Positions 16,917 through 26,458 of a stretch of DNA of 64,000 nucleotides are shown one piece after another. The translations under genes and the position numbers were made by a program. Source of the stretch: a virus. How positions within the stretch are numbered: the stretch's first letter is position 1; the number at the start of each line of letters is the position of its first letter. Where the stretch lies: IMG/VR virus record IMGVR_UViG_3300037225_001188, positions 1-64,000 of that record; one strand, 5' to 3'. Below the pieces are notes generated by a model. The model was not told the origin of the DNA and made no database searches. It saw only the letters and a program-made list of their open reading frames with translations.

Positions 16917-17501
16917 GTGATGAGGAACGTATCGATCCGAGGCGTCGACCTCAACGTCGACTTCGTCGCCGCCGACGGGCAGCGAGTGCAGCACGACTTC
17001 GCCCCGTGGCTGCCGCCGAGCATGGACCTCGACAAGGACATGGACGAGGCGGCCTCCAAGATCGCCTGGGCCGGCGCGCTCCTGGGCCTGCTCCACGAGG
17101 CCGACGAGGTGCTCGATGCCGAGTACCGAACATGGCGGGCCGACAAGGGCGAGCAGATGCTCTCGATGAGCGAGAAGCTCTCCGAGCACAAGATCAAGCA
17201 GCTCGTCGAGAGCGACCCCGAGTTCGTGGCCTGGAAGCGGCGCCTCGGCAAGGTGCGCCGGGACGTGCGGACGGTGGAGGTCATCGTCAACGCCCTGTCA
17301 GCCCAGGCTGATATGCTTCGAAGCCGCGGCGCGAACCGGCGCGCCGAGCTGCACCACATCGGGATGTCGACGCCGGAGAAGGACCCGGAGGAGAGCTTCC
17401 GGGAGGTCGAGTCGAGCAAGGTCAAACCGCAGCATGACGACGAGGACCGTGAGCGAAGGGTCGCCGCGGCGCTCGCCGAAACCGAAATGGATAGGAGCTA
17501 G
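16917..17501 (+). CDS. Conserved helical phage protein next to the ssDNA-binding gene, 194 aa
   Basis: GTG at 16917 or ATG at 16920. The product is almost wholly alpha-helical with coiled-coil character (DAEYRTWRADKGEQMLSMSE, then VVNALSAQADMLRSRGAN). Proteins with this pattern often precede ssDNA-binding or annealing genes in phages, and a gp32-like gene does follow here. No enzyme motif is visible. A role as a recombination or SSB partner is inferred from position. Confidence 0.65.
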   Translation: MMRNVSIRGVDLNVDFVAADGQRVQHDFAPWLPPSMDLDKDMDEAASKIAWAGALLGLLHEADEVLDAEYRTWRADKGEQMLSMSEKLSEHKIKQLVESDPEFVAWKRRLGKVRRDVRTVEVIVNALSAQADMLRSRGANRRAELHHIGMSTPEKDPEESFREVESSKVKPQHDDEDRERRVAAALAETEMDRS

Positions 17502-17505
17502 AGCC

Positions 17506-18888
17506 ATGGCACCGCAGGACTACGTCGGCGTAGACATCGAAGAGCTGAAGCGCGATCGCGAGGCCCACGAGGGCGGCGTCGGCGCGAGCTGGCCGGAGGG
17601 GGACACCAGGTTCTACGTCCTCGGGCGGCGAGACGGGTACAAGGTCAACTACGCGGAGTACGCCATCCACCGCGTCGGCCAGGGGCAGGGCGAGACGGTC
17701 ATCTGCTTCAACCCGAAGCGCAACAAGATCTTGAAGAACGAGCTGTTCCTCAAGCTCGTCGCCGAGCGCGGCATCAAGGTTCCGAAGGTCTGCAAGATCT
17801 GCCAGAAGGTCGAGGCCGAGAACCTCTGGGACACGAACAAGGAGGAGGCCCAGCGCATCGGCTTCAAGTCCCGCTTCGTGTGGCTCATCATCATGTGGGC
17901 CACCCGCAAGAGCGCGAAGGACGACTGGCAGGACATCAGCCCCAAGCGCGTGAAGCCGTACTTCGCCCCCAAGGCGCAGTGGGATGAGATCTGCGACTAC
18001 ATGTGCGATGCCGGCGACATCACGAACCCAGACAAAGCCAAGCTGATGGTGCTGCACCGCGAGGGCACGAAGACGAGCACGCGCTACAGCGCCAAACCCG
18101 ACATCGCCTCGGCGATCGAGCAGCTGATCTTCACGAAGGAGCAGCGCGCGGTCTGCGCGAAGGCGCTCGCCGCGCCCGAGCTGGTCTACGAGAAGCTCGT
18201 CGCTGACCTCGTCGTCTCGCAGGAGGAGATCGACGCGCTCATGCAGGGCGTGAAGACGGTCGATTCAAGCGATGACACGCCGGATGACGCCGCGGCCGGC
18301 GGCGACAAGAAGAAGGAGTGCTTCGGCAACGCGGCGCTCTACAACCCGAGCGACGACGAGTGCCGCACCCAGTGCCAGCACACGGAGCGCTGCCGCCTCG
18401 CGTGCGAGGCCGTGACCGGCAAGGTGGTCGAGGTCCCCGCGGCGCCGGTGTCGGCTCTGCCGCCCGCCCCCGAGGAGCCGCCGCCGCACACGGATGCCGA
18501 GGCCCCGGCCGACGAGCCAGCCCCCGAGGAGCCGTCGGTCGAGACCAAGCCCAGCTTCGAGGACCTCGAGCCGACCGGCACCCTTTGCAGCCTCTGCAAG
18601 ACGCCGCAGGCCGAGCTGCCCGACGGCCAGGCCACGTGCGCGAACGGCCACACCGGCGCCCCGGCCTACGTGAAGCCGCCCAAGGCCGCCCCCGCCGCGG
18701 CTCCCGCGGCCGCTAAGCCTGCTCCCGCGCCGGCGGCGGCCAAGCCTGCGGCTGCCCCCGCGCCGGCCCCCGCGGCCGCTCCGCCGTCGAAGGCCGCCCA
18801 GGCCTCGGAGCAGAAGACGACGACCGCGGCCAAGGGCAACGCGACTCGCCTCGACGCGCTGCTGGCGTCGCGGTCGGCGAAGAAGTAG
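17506..18888 (+). CDS. Probable gp32-like single-stranded DNA-binding protein
   Basis: 460 aa. The N-terminal half has the layout of T4 gp32-type proteins: a WPEGDTRFYVLGRRDG opening, a histidine (YAIHRV), a conserved strand ending in CFNPKRN, then CKICQK (CxxC) as in the zinc subdomain. The middle holds CFG...CRTQCQHTERC. The C-terminal third is a long Pro/Ala linker (residues about 330-445) with another zinc-ribbon-like LCSLC/TCANGH. Such Pro/Ala tails are typical of flexible SSB tails, though an acidic tip is lacking. The position between polymerase and RecA genes supports the call, but the OB fold is not proven. Confidence 0.5.
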   Translation: MAPQDYVGVDIEELKRDREAHEGGVGASWPEGDTRFYVLGRRDGYKVNYAEYAIHRVGQGQGETVICFNPKRNKILKNELFLKLVAERGIKVPKVCKICQKVEAENLWDTNKEEAQRIGFKSRFVWLIIMWATRKSAKDDWQDISPKRVKPYFAPKAQWDEICDYMCDAGDITNPDKAKLMVLHREGTKTSTRYSAKPDIASAIEQLIFTKEQRAVCAKALAAPELVYEKLVADLVVSQEEIDALMQGVKTVDSSDDTPDDAAAGGDKKKECFGNAALYNPSDDECRTQCQHTERCRLACEAVTGKVVEVPAAPVSALPPAPEEPPPHTDAEAPADEPAPEEPSVETKPSFEDLEPTGTLCSLCKTPQAELPDGQATCANGHTGAPAYVKPPKAAPAAAPAAAKPAPAPAAAKPAAAPAPAPAAAPPSKAAQASEQKTTTAAKGNATRLDALLASRSAKK

Positions 18889-18896
18889 CGCGTCGA

Positions 18897-18944
18897 GCCC
18901 GGCCCCGTCGCGCTGTTGTTGCGGCAGCTGTGGCGGGGCCGGGC
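18897..18944. terminator. GC-rich inverted repeat after the SSB-like gene
   Basis: GCCCGGCCCCG (18897-18907) and CGGGGCCGGGC (18934-18944) are perfect 11-bp complements enclosing 26 nt. There is no T-run, so it may attenuate or protect mRNA ends rather than terminate. The next gene starts 9 bases later. Confidence 0.5.
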
Positions 18945-18952
18945 AGACGTTC

Positions 18953-19915
18953 ATGAGCGGTAAGCGGTACTGGCGCAGCGTCACCTGCAGCGGGTGCTTC
19001 AAGGGGTGTCGGTACTCGAGGTTCAGGGTGATCAACGGGGTCCGCGGGGGCGACGTCTTCAAGCTGGCGAGGGGCCTGTTGCGCGACGACAGCGACGACC
19101 CGGCCGATTGGACCTACAAGACGAAGGGGAAGCTCTTGGGCACGCTGTTCGCGATGAAGCAGGAGGCCTGGCGGCGCCACACCGACGCATGCAGCTCGGT
19201 GCGCGAGGCGGTCATGGCCCGCGCCCCGACCGTCCTGTTCGTCGCGCGCAGCTCCAACCGCAAGACCGGCTACATGCCGACGAGCTGGACCAGCATCGAG
19301 ACCTGCCCTCCAAGCTGCCCGTGGCTCGGCTCCGGCTGTTACGCGGAGTACGGGTACATGGGCAAGCACTGGCTCGCAGCGTCGGTGCGCGGCCTGAGCT
19401 GGGATGCGTTCTGCGGCGAGGTCGCGAAGCTCCCGCGCGGCACGGTGTGGCGGCACAACGTAGCCGGCGACCTGCCAGGTAAGGGCGACCTCCTCGACGC
19501 CGAGGCGCTCGGATACCTAGTCGAGGCCAATCGCGAGCGCCGCGGCTTCACCTACACCCACAAGCCGATGGGCTCCGTCGAGGCCATGGAGGCCGTGAGG
19601 CAGGCATGCGCAGGCGGGTTCACCGTGAACTTGTCAGCGAATACGCTGACGCATGCTGACGCGCTGGCTGCCTACGGAGTCGCGCCGGTGGCGGTCGTGC
19701 TGCCGCGGGTTGGTAACCGGTACCCGGCGTCGACGCCTGGCGGGCGGCGGGTGGTGGTATGCCCGGCTCTGTCAGGCAAGGTCTGCTGCGGCGAGTGCTG
19801 CCTGTGCACAGATCCGGCGCGCGAGGCAATAGTCGGGTTCCCGGCGCACGGGGCCAGGCGGTGGTTCGTGACGCAGAGGCTCCAGCAACGACTGCCGTTC
19901 GACAGGGAGGCGTGA
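18953..19915 (+). CDS. Cysteine-rich phage protein (DUF7227-like), 320 aa
   Basis: The central block [33 protein letters not shown] and, near the end, [23 protein letters not shown] is a signature I know from a widespread phage protein of unknown function (KTGxxPxSxxSxxTCPxsCP...GCYAE...FPAHG). An extra N-terminal segment with CSGCFKGCR is present here. The many paired cysteines suggest an iron-sulfur or zinc site, and radical chemistry has been suggested for relatives. The likeness is clear; the function is unknown. Confidence 0.6.
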   Translation: MSGKRYWRSVTCSGCFKGCRYSRFRVINGVRGGDVFKLARGLLRDDSDDPADWTYKTKGKLLGTLFAMKQEAWRRHTDACSSVREAVMARAPTVLFVARSSNRKTGYMPTSWTSIETCPPSCPWLGSGCYAEYGYMGKHWLAASVRGLSWDAFCGEVAKLPRGTVWRHNVAGDLPGKGDLLDAEALGYLVEANRERRGFTYTHKPMGSVEAMEAVRQACAGGFTVNLSANTLTHADALAAYGVAPVAVVLPRVGNRYPASTPGGRRVVVCPALSGKVCCGECCLCTDPAREAIVGFPAHGARRWFVTQRLQQRLPFDREA

Positions 19916-19922
19916 GGTAGAG

Positions 19923-20984
19923 ATGGACGAGCACCAGAAGAAGCTCGAGCTGGCGATCGGCTCGCTCGAGAAGTCGTTCGGTAAAGGGACCATCATGCGC
20001 CTCGGCAAGCGAGAGGTGGTCCCGGTCGAGGTAGTCCCCAGTGGTAGCCTCGCGCTCGACCTCGCGCTCGGCATCGGCGGGTGGCCGCGTGGGCGCATCG
20101 TGGAAACCTTCGGGCCCGAAAGCTCTGGGAAAACCACGATGGCGCTCCATGCCGTTGCTGAAGCCCAGAAGCTCGGCGGCACGTGCGCGTTCGTGGACGC
20201 GGAGCACGCCCTCGATCTGGAGTACGCTAAGGGCATCGGAGTCAACGCCGACGAGCTGCTCGTGTCACAGCCCGACTGCGGCGAGCAGGCGCTCGAGGTC
20301 GTCGATGTCCTCGTGCGCTCTGGTGAGGTGGCGGTCATCGTCGTCGACTCGGTTGCCGCGCTCGTGCCGAAGGCGGAACTGGAGGGCGAGATGGGCGACG
20401 CGCACGTCGGCCTCCAGGCACGGCTCATGAGCCAGGCGCTGCGCAAGCTCACGGCCATCGTCGCGAAGTCGAATACCCTCATCATCTTCATCAATCAGAT
20501 CCGCATGAAGATCGGCGTCATGTTCGGCAGCCCCGAGACCACGACCGGCGGCAACGCGCTCAAGTTCTACGCCAGCATCCGCCTCGACGTGCGGCGCATC
20601 GGCGCGGTCACCGGGAAGCCGAAGCTCAAGATGGGGGAGGAGCGGCCGAAGGAGGACAAGAGCACGTCCCTCGGTAATCGCACCAGGGCGAAGGTGGTGA
20701 AGAACAAGTGCGCGCCGCCGTTCCGCGAGGCAGAGTTCGACATCATCTACGGCAAGGGCATCGACTCTGTCGGGGAGACGCTCGACTTTGCAGTCCGGGC
20801 CGGGCTGGTCGAGCAGAGCGGGGCGTGGTACGCGCTGCGCGGAGAGCGCATCGGCCAGGGACGCGAGAACACCAAGACCTTCCTGCGCGAGCACCAGGAT
20901 ATCGCCGAGGCGCTGCGCGACGAGGTCATGACGGCGATCAAGGCCGGCAAGGTCAAGGCAGAAGTTCAGCCACCAGAGGAGTAG
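19923..20984 (+). CDS. recA: RecA recombinase
   Basis: 353 aa, full length. [12 protein letters not shown] opens the core; Walker A is [10 protein letters not shown]; Walker B is [13 protein letters not shown]; loop regions [20 protein letters not shown] and [12 protein letters not shown] are intact; the C-terminal domain is present. It should form filaments for strand exchange. Phage RecA, SbcCD and a PD-(D/E)XK nuclease in one stretch suggest recombination-dependent replication independent of the host. Start ATG at 19923 has a purine-rich GGTAGAG just upstream. Confidence 0.97.
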   Translation: MDEHQKKLELAIGSLEKSFGKGTIMRLGKREVVPVEVVPSGSLALDLALGIGGWPRGRIVETFGPESSGKTTMALHAVAEAQKLGGTCAFVDAEHALDLEYAKGIGVNADELLVSQPDCGEQALEVVDVLVRSGEVAVIVVDSVAALVPKAELEGEMGDAHVGLQARLMSQALRKLTAIVAKSNTLIIFINQIRMKIGVMFGSPETTTGGNALKFYASIRLDVRRIGAVTGKPKLKMGEERPKEDKSTSLGNRTRAKVVKNKCAPPFREAEFDIIYGKGIDSVGETLDFAVRAGLVEQSGAWYALRGERIGQGRENTKTFLREHQDIAEALRDEVMTAIKAGKVKAEVQPPEE

Positions 20985-20988
20985 AGTG

Positions 20989-21159
20989 ATGGCGTTCAGC
21001 GGGCAGGACGAGCAGATCAAGTGCGTCGAGTGCAGCTACGAGTTCACTTTCTCGATCAAGGATCAGGAGTTCTACGCCAAGCAAGGCTGGGCCGACAAGC
21101 CCAAGCGTTGCAAGAAGTGCCGCGAGGCTCGCAAGGCGCGGGTCGCGAGCAAGGAGTAG
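20989..21159 (+). CDS. Small zinc-ribbon protein, 56 aa
   Basis: The product has CVEC and CKKC pairs separated by about 25 residues ([32 protein letters not shown]), the pattern of a probable-zinc-binding domain common in bacteria and phages. It sits 4 bases after recA and 4 bases before sbcD. A role in recombination is only positional. Confidence 0.75.
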   Translation: MAFSGQDEQIKCVECSYEFTFSIKDQEFYAKQGWADKPKRCKKCREARKARVASKE

Positions 21160-21163
21160 CTGC

Positions 21164-22345
21164 ATGGGCGAGCCGTTCCGCGCGTTCGTGATGAGCGACA
21201 TCCATCTCGGGAACCGGCTCGCCCACTCCACAGCCGGAGCCGACGGGGTGACGGACCGGATCGCCGACCAGCTCGACGCCCTGGAGTGGTGCTTTGACCA
21301 AGCTGACGAGCTTGACCTCCCGCTAGTCTGCCTCGGTGACCTCTTCGACGACCACCTGGTGGACACCATTACGCTCGAGCTGGTGGCCGACGCCCTGGCG
21401 CACCGGACCCCGCGGCGCGGATTCTACGTCATCCCCGGGAACCACGACGCCCACGATCAGACCAACCGGCACTTCTCGCCGACCGCGCTCGGGCGGCTGA
21501 CCAGTGGGCTCAGGGTGCTGAACGACTTGACCGGGACCACCGACGGCAACGGCGTCGACCTCCCCGGGCGCAGCCTGGTCTCGGCGCTGCCGTTCTGCTC
21601 TCCGCCTGCGGCGCGGCGGTTCTTTGCCGATCATGCCGGCAAGGACAAGCTGCTCCTGGGCCACCTGGAGGTGGACGGGTTCGGGCACGGCGGGTCGTGG
21701 CTCTGCACCAACGGGCTGGCAGAGGAGGACTTGGTGGCGTGGGGCGCGGTGCTGAGCGGGCACTTCCACGCCCAGCAGCAGTTCAAGCGCACCCAGGGAA
21801 TGTACGTCGGGGCGCTCACCCAGCTCAAGTTCGACGACGTCCGCAAGTCGCAGGGCGGGTGGTCTGTGTCGTGGGACGGGCGGGGCCTGGAGATGGAGTT
21901 CGTGGCCTACTCGGAGGCGCCGACGTTCGGCGTGTTCGAGCTGAAGGCCGTGGACCTGGAGCGCCTGATGGACGAGTCCGACCTCCACGGGGCGGACCCG
22001 TTCCATGTCCAGACGTTTACCAAGTTCGTGGTCTCGGGCACCGACCAGGAGCTGGCCGCGGTCCCGTGGGAGAAGGTGCGCGAGGCGGCGCTGTCGACCG
22101 GGGCGCGCAAGGTCGTCTTCGAACACCGCCCGGTGGCCGGGGTCGAGGTGCGGAGGATGCAGCTCGACGTCAACAGCACCCCGCTCGAGGACCTGGTCGC
22201 TGCGTACGTCGAGCACCCGGCGGTCGACACCAAGGGGCTCGACAAGGACGTGCTGCTCGACCTCGGGCTGCGCATGCTGGGGCAGGCGCTCGAGATGCGC
22301 AAGCAGCTGCCGGTCGTCACGGTCGACGCTGGGGGAGAGGTATGA
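21164..22345 (+). CDS. sbcD: SbcD-like metallophosphoesterase nuclease
   Basis: 393 aa. Calcineurin-type phosphodiesterase motifs appear in order: SDIHLGN, CLGDLFDDH, PGNHDAH and SGHFHAQQ. With SbcC it forms the Mre11/Rad50-type complex that opens hairpins and trims DNA ends. The sbcC start overlaps its stop by 4 bp. T4 gp47 is the phage counterpart. Confidence 0.92.
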   Translation: MGEPFRAFVMSDIHLGNRLAHSTAGADGVTDRIADQLDALEWCFDQADELDLPLVCLGDLFDDHLVDTITLELVADALAHRTPRRGFYVIPGNHDAHDQTNRHFSPTALGRLTSGLRVLNDLTGTTDGNGVDLPGRSLVSALPFCSPPAARRFFADHAGKDKLLLGHLEVDGFGHGGSWLCTNGLAEEDLVAWGAVLSGHFHAQQQFKRTQGMYVGALTQLKFDDVRKSQGGWSVSWDGRGLEMEFVAYSEAPTFGVFELKAVDLERLMDESDLHGADPFHVQTFTKFVVSGTDQELAAVPWEKVREAALSTGARKVVFEHRPVAGVEVRRMQLDVNSTPLEDLVAAYVEHPAVDTKGLDKDVLLDLGLRMLGQALEMRKQLPVVTVDAGGEV

Positions 22346-24273
22346 AGGCCATCGAGGTCAGCGCCAAGGGGTTCGGCCCGTTCCTCGACGAGGTGGTGCT
22401 CAAGCTCCACGACCTCGGGATGGTGCTGATCGAGGGTCGGAACTACGACTCGACCTCGGCAAAGTCGAACGGGGCGGGCAAGACGTCGGTCGCGAAAGCC
22501 ATCACCTGGGCTATGTTCGGCCAGTTCGTCGACGGCGATCGCGGCAGCGAGGTCATCCACAAGCGGGCGAAGCGCGCCGAGGTGCGGATGGTCTGGGTCG
22601 ACGAGGACACCGACACCGCCTACTGCATCACGCGGGCGCAGACGAAGGGCGTCCAGTCGCTGAGCCTCGAGATGACCTCCGGCGACGAGTGGGTCTCGAT
22701 CAACGGCCGCGACAAACGCGACACGCAGGCGAAGATCGAGGTCATCTTCGGGCTCGACTATGACACTTGGTGTAACACCATCTTGTTCGCGGCCGGGGAC
22801 CTGACCCGCTTCGCCTCGCGCGGCACCAGCGACACGGTCCGCAAGGCGATGATCAAGCAGATCTACGGGCTCGGGGTCATCGACCTGGCCCGCGAGGCGG
22901 TCGTCAAAGATCAGCGCATCGCCAAAGAAGCGGTCGCGGTAGCCAGGATGGCGGTCGGCAGGCGTGAAGCTCAGGTCGAGACGGTCGACCTCAATGGCAT
23001 CGAGGCGCGGAAGCAGCAGTTCGAGGACGACCGGGCGGCCGCGGTCGCCATGTGTGAGGAGACGATCGCCGACTTCATGGCACAGTCCGGCGAGGCCGAG
23101 CCCGACACCGAGCTGCTGGTGGACCTGCAAGGGCAGGCGGCGATCGCGCGCTCGAAGGTCACCGGGCTCACGGTTCGCCTCAGCGAGGCGTCGGCCGCGG
23201 CCACGCAGATGTCGGCGACGATCGGCAACGACCTCGTCAGGGGCCAGCGCGCTGATCTGGCGAGCAAGACGACGGAGCTGAGCTTGACCCAGCGCCAGAT
23301 CCGCCAGCTTGCCGGAGACAAGTGCCCGGTGTGTTTGACGTCGTTCACTGACCCCGGCACCTCGGCGAAGCGCTACCGCGACGAGCTGCAGGAGCGCGAG
23401 GGGGTGCTCCTCGCCGCCATCGACGAGCTGCGCGTCGTCGTCTCACAGTTCGACGAGAAGATGCGGAAGCAGCGCTCCGACGCCCGGGTGCAGCTCGAGC
23501 TAGTGCGGCGGCTGGAGACGGAGCTTGCCGGGCTGCGGCAGCAGGAACGGCGGCTCGACGAGCGCATCGGGGAGATCGAGCGCAAGCCGGCGACGCAGTT
23601 CACCAAGCTCATTGAGGCCCAGCGAGCGAAGGCGGAGCAGGTCAAGGCGCGGCCGAACATGTACGTCGAGATGCTCGCCGAGGCGCAGGTGCAGCACGAC
23701 AAGTGGAACGAGCTGCTCGTCAAGGAGCGCGAGGTCCTCGACGACGCCAAGACCAAGGTTCAGTATCACGAGTTTTGGAACGAGGCGTTCTCGGACCGCG
23801 GGCTCATCTCGTTCGTCATCGACCAGATGTTGCCGCAGCTCAACCGTAAGACCAACGAGAAGCTCCAGGTCCTGTCGGACGGCGACATCTTTGTCGTGTT
23901 CGACGGCGAGACGGCGCTGAAGAGCGGGGAGCTGCGCGACAAGGTCGGGATGCGGTCGATGATCGAGGGCATCGAGAACGCCACGCCGAGCACGGCGCAG
24001 GACAAGAAGATCTGCCTGAGCGGCGCGCTGGCGATGATGGACATCGTTGCGACGCGCCAGGGGAAGCGGATCGACCTGCAGATGCTCGACGAGCCGTTCG
24101 ACGGGCTGGACGACGTCGGTAAGCAGCGCCTCGTCGGGCTGCTCCAGAAGCAGCAGGAGATCAAGGGGACGATCTTGGTCACGACCCACGACGCGATGGC
24201 GGCCGGCGCGTTCACCAGGCGCATCCTGGTAGAGCGGCGCGGCGGGGTCGCGAAGCTCGTCGAGGAGGAGTAG
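22342..24273 (+). CDS. sbcC: SbcC/Rad50-like ATPase
   Basis: 643 aa from ATG at 22342 (ATGA overlap with sbcD); the longer upstream frame is an sbcD shadow. Walker A SNGAGKTS lies near the N-terminus, CPVC near the middle is a zinc hook between coiled-coil arms, and LSGALAM plus LQMLDEPFDGLDD form the ABC signature and Walker B. It is shorter than bacterial SbcC (about 1000 aa), matching phage gp46 proteins with short arms. It partners the adjacent SbcD. Confidence 0.92.
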   Translation: MKAIEVSAKGFGPFLDEVVLKLHDLGMVLIEGRNYDSTSAKSNGAGKTSVAKAITWAMFGQFVDGDRGSEVIHKRAKRAEVRMVWVDEDTDTAYCITRAQTKGVQSLSLEMTSGDEWVSINGRDKRDTQAKIEVIFGLDYDTWCNTILFAAGDLTRFASRGTSDTVRKAMIKQIYGLGVIDLAREAVVKDQRIAKEAVAVARMAVGRREAQVETVDLNGIEARKQQFEDDRAAAVAMCEETIADFMAQSGEAEPDTELLVDLQGQAAIARSKVTGLTVRLSEASAAATQMSATIGNDLVRGQRADLASKTTELSLTQRQIRQLAGDKCPVCLTSFTDPGTSAKRYRDELQEREGVLLAAIDELRVVVSQFDEKMRKQRSDARVQLELVRRLETELAGLRQQERRLDERIGEIERKPATQFTKLIEAQRAKAEQVKARPNMYVEMLAEAQVQHDKWNELLVKEREVLDDAKTKVQYHEFWNEAFSDRGLISFVIDQMLPQLNRKTNEKLQVLSDGDIFVVFDGETALKSGELRDKVGMRSMIEGIENATPSTAQDKKICLSGALAMMDIVATRQGKRIDLQMLDEPFDGLDDVGKQRLVGLLQKQQEIKGTILVTTHDAMAAGAFTRRILVERRGGVAKLVEEE

Positions 24274-24274
24274 G

Positions 24275-24667
24275 ATGAACCTGGAACCGCTGCTCCGTAG
24301 GATCGCTGTGGCACTCGAGGACATCGCTGCTTCGATACGGCGGAAGCACGAGGCTGATGAGGAAGCCAGGAAGGCGCTCGTGAAGATGAACGAGACGATG
24401 GTCGCGAAGCTCAAGCAGGTCGAAGAGGAGGTGATGCAGCTGCACCACGTGGCGGAGTACAACTTCTTCAGCGACCTGGCCGAGCGCGCCGCGTACTGGG
24501 GCGAGCTGCTCGTCGGCGGTCATCTGCTGCTCGTCGCGGCCGCGGTGGTCGTCCCGGTTGCTGTCGTCGTGCGGGCAGCGCGCGGCCTCGTGCGGTGGGC
24601 CACGGCGCCGTACTGGTTCGAGCCGGAGCCGGTCGCCTGTGAGAGGGGTCTCCATGTCGCTCGTTGA
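24275..24667 (+). CDS. Membrane protein with N-terminal coiled coil, 130 aa
   Basis: Residues 1-65 are helical and heptad-like; residues about 82-105 form a hydrophobic segment (LLLVAAAVVVPVAVVVRAA) followed by a basic and aromatic tail. Its end overlaps the dCMP deaminase start by 14 bp. Function is unknown; a single C-terminal anchor could tether a cytoplasmic coil. Confidence 0.7.
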   Translation: MNLEPLLRRIAVALEDIAASIRRKHEADEEARKALVKMNETMVAKLKQVEEEVMQLHHVAEYNFFSDLAERAAYWGELLVGGHLLLVAAAVVVPVAVVVRAARGLVRWATAPYWFEPEPVACERGLHVAR

Positions 24668-25226
24668 AGAATCTCGCGTCCGTCCGTCGTGGGACGAGTA
24701 CTTTCTCCAGATGTGCGAGAGCGCCAAGCTGCGGTCGATCGACGTCGATACGCAGAATGGAGCGGTCATCGCCAACTCGCAGCATCGCATCGTGTCGACG
24801 GGGTACAATGCGTTCCCCGCCGGCGTGGACGATCAGTTCTGGCCCAACGCGCGCAACCAGAAGCAGAACGTCCCGCACGTCAATGTGCCGCGTTACTGGC
24901 AAGGGCAGTCGGTGGCCGCGCCGTTGCCGGCACCGGCGGCGAAGATGTCGTCGCAGTACCTGCAGGACGACTGCTTCTACACTGTCGACAAGTACATGGC
25001 GATGACGCACGCCGAGATGAACGCCGTCGTCGCCGCTGGGCAAGACTTGCACGGGTGCTGCATCTACACCCTGCTGTTCCCCTGCCACGAGTGCGCCAAG
25101 GCCATCATCACCGCGGGCATCAAGCGCGTGGTGTACCAGACGACACGCGAGCACGTCTCGTGGGCGGTGGCGAAGGAGCTGTTCGTCCAGGCAGGGGTTG
25201 AGCTGGTGGGGCCGGAGAAACCGTGA
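24654..25226 (+). CDS. dCMP deaminase (zinc-dependent)
   Basis: 190 aa from ATG at 24654, with GAGAGGGG upstream. The deaminase zinc motif is split as THAEMNAVV (HAE) and FPCHECAKAII (PCxxC), and NGAVIANSQHRIVSTGYNAFP is the substrate strand typical of dCMP deaminases. The enzyme makes dUMP for thymidylate synthesis, supporting phage DNA production. An about 25-residue insertion (residues 52-85) precedes the HAE motif, as in T4-type enzymes that bind extra zinc. Confidence 0.9.
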   Translation: MSLVEESRVRPSWDEYFLQMCESAKLRSIDVDTQNGAVIANSQHRIVSTGYNAFPAGVDDQFWPNARNQKQNVPHVNVPRYWQGQSVAAPLPAPAAKMSSQYLQDDCFYTVDKYMAMTHAEMNAVVAAGQDLHGCCIYTLLFPCHECAKAIITAGIKRVVYQTTREHVSWAVAKELFVQAGVELVGPEKP

Positions 25227-25447
25227 TGCGGCGCTTTGGTGGTCTCGCCGTCCTCGTCGCGCTGTGCTTGGCGCTCAGCACGGCGAAGCTCGTCGCGTTC
25301 CCGGGCCTGCCGTGGGCCGCGGCGTGGGCTCCGTTGTGGCTGCCGTTCGTCGTGTTCACGGCCGTCGCGGTGGTGATGCTGCAGCGAGAAGTTGCGAAAG
25401 TACGGCGCGCTGCCACGAGGGCCACGCACGAGGCTGAGAAGAGGTGA
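25226..25447 (+). CDS. Small two-segment membrane protein, 73 aa
   Basis: Two hydrophobic stretches (LAVLVALCLALSTA and WAPLWLPFVVFTAVAVVML) are followed by a basic helical tail. It lies between dCMP deaminase (start/stop overlap at 25223-25226) and the amidase endolysin gene. Size, topology and position fit a holin, but the sequence alone does not prove it. Confidence 0.6.
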   Translation: MRRFGGLAVLVALCLALSTAKLVAFPGLPWAAAWAPLWLPFVVFTAVAVVMLQREVAKVRRAATRATHEAEKR

Positions 25448-25453
25448 CTTGAA

Positions 25454-26455
25454 ATGTACATCGACGACAGCGGGCTGTTCGTGGCGGATCCGGGCGACGG
25501 CTTCAACCTGGTGACGATGCTGAGGAAGCACGATCGAGGCGCGCTCCCGAGTGGCGCCCCAATGCTCGGCATCAACCACACCTACAGCATCCTCGTGCGC
25601 GAGGGGCGCGACGACCCGAAGGGCGACGGCACGGTCGGGTGCGCCTCCAGGTACTCGAGTGAGAAGGCGCCGTACGGGGCGACCGCCTACAATTCCCGCG
25701 GCAGCTCGACGCCCGGGAGTCCCGGGTCGGACCTCTACGTCATGACCCGGGCGTGCCGCGAGAACTGGAGCTGCGAGGGGATGGTGAAGCTCCCTGACCC
25801 GCAGTTCAAGGACGCGCACGGGAAGCCGTTCTCCAACAACGGGTGCAGCATCAGCATCGAGAACGCCGGCAGCGGCTGGTGGCGCGACGACGGCACCGAC
25901 TGGAGCGGCCCGGCGAAGGCGAAGCGCAAGGTCTTCGACGGCGTGGTCATCAACCTGAACCGCCCCGACTTCATCAAGGTCGGCCGGTTCTACTGGCAGG
26001 TCCCGACGGCGCCACAGGTCTACACGCTGCAGCGTTTCTGGGCCGCGGCCTGCAAGCGCTACCCGTCGTTCAGGCCGGAGCACGCCATCCATGGGCACGA
26101 GGAGATGGGCAGCGGGAACCACATGTGCCCCGGGCCGCCGCTGATGGCGGCGCTCGCGCGGCAGGTGCTCCCGTACCTCGTCGGCGAGCAGCCGCAGCCG
26201 GTGGTCGAGCCGGAGCAGATGCAGGGGTGGGCCGACATGTTCTCAGAGGACGCGATGTTCTCGGTCGACCCGGTGGACTGGTTCGCCGACATGGGCGGTC
26301 GGGCGAGCACGGACCAGGTCCTGAAGCAGTTCTCCCAGGACGAGGTCGAGACGCTCTACAAGGCCGGCTACGTTACGCACGACGACGAGGCCAACCAGGT
26401 CTGCGACCCGGACGTCCTCATCTGGGTCGGGCCATCGGCGACGAGCGCGGGGTAG
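25454..26455 (+). CDS. N-acetylmuramoyl-L-alanine amidase-like endolysin
   Basis: 333 aa. The first 230 residues follow the Amidase_2/PGRP plan: a first zinc histidine in LGINHTYS (His42), SISIENAG with the conserved Glu, then HGHEEM and NHMCPGPPLM, equivalent to the H...K-x-CPGP metal/active-site end. The enzyme would cut the peptide from glycan in peptidoglycan. The C-terminal 100 residues (two short helical repeats) may be a binding domain. No signal peptide is visible, so a holin is expected; the two-segment membrane protein directly upstream is the candidate. Confidence 0.7.
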   Translation: MYIDDSGLFVADPGDGFNLVTMLRKHDRGALPSGAPMLGINHTYSILVREGRDDPKGDGTVGCASRYSSEKAPYGATAYNSRGSSTPGSPGSDLYVMTRACRENWSCEGMVKLPDPQFKDAHGKPFSNNGCSISIENAGSGWWRDDGTDWSGPAKAKRKVFDGVVINLNRPDFIKVGRFYWQVPTAPQVYTLQRFWAAACKRYPSFRPEHAIHGHEEMGSGNHMCPGPPLMAALARQVLPYLVGEQPQPVVEPEQMQGWADMFSEDAMFSVDPVDWFADMGGRASTDQVLKQFSQDEVETLYKAGYVTHDDEANQVCDPDVLIWVGPSATSAG

Positions 26456-26458
26456 CCT

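Noticed and set aside
25226-25447. Firm holin assignment
   Set aside because: Size, membrane segments and neighbour fit, but no holin family motif is visible.
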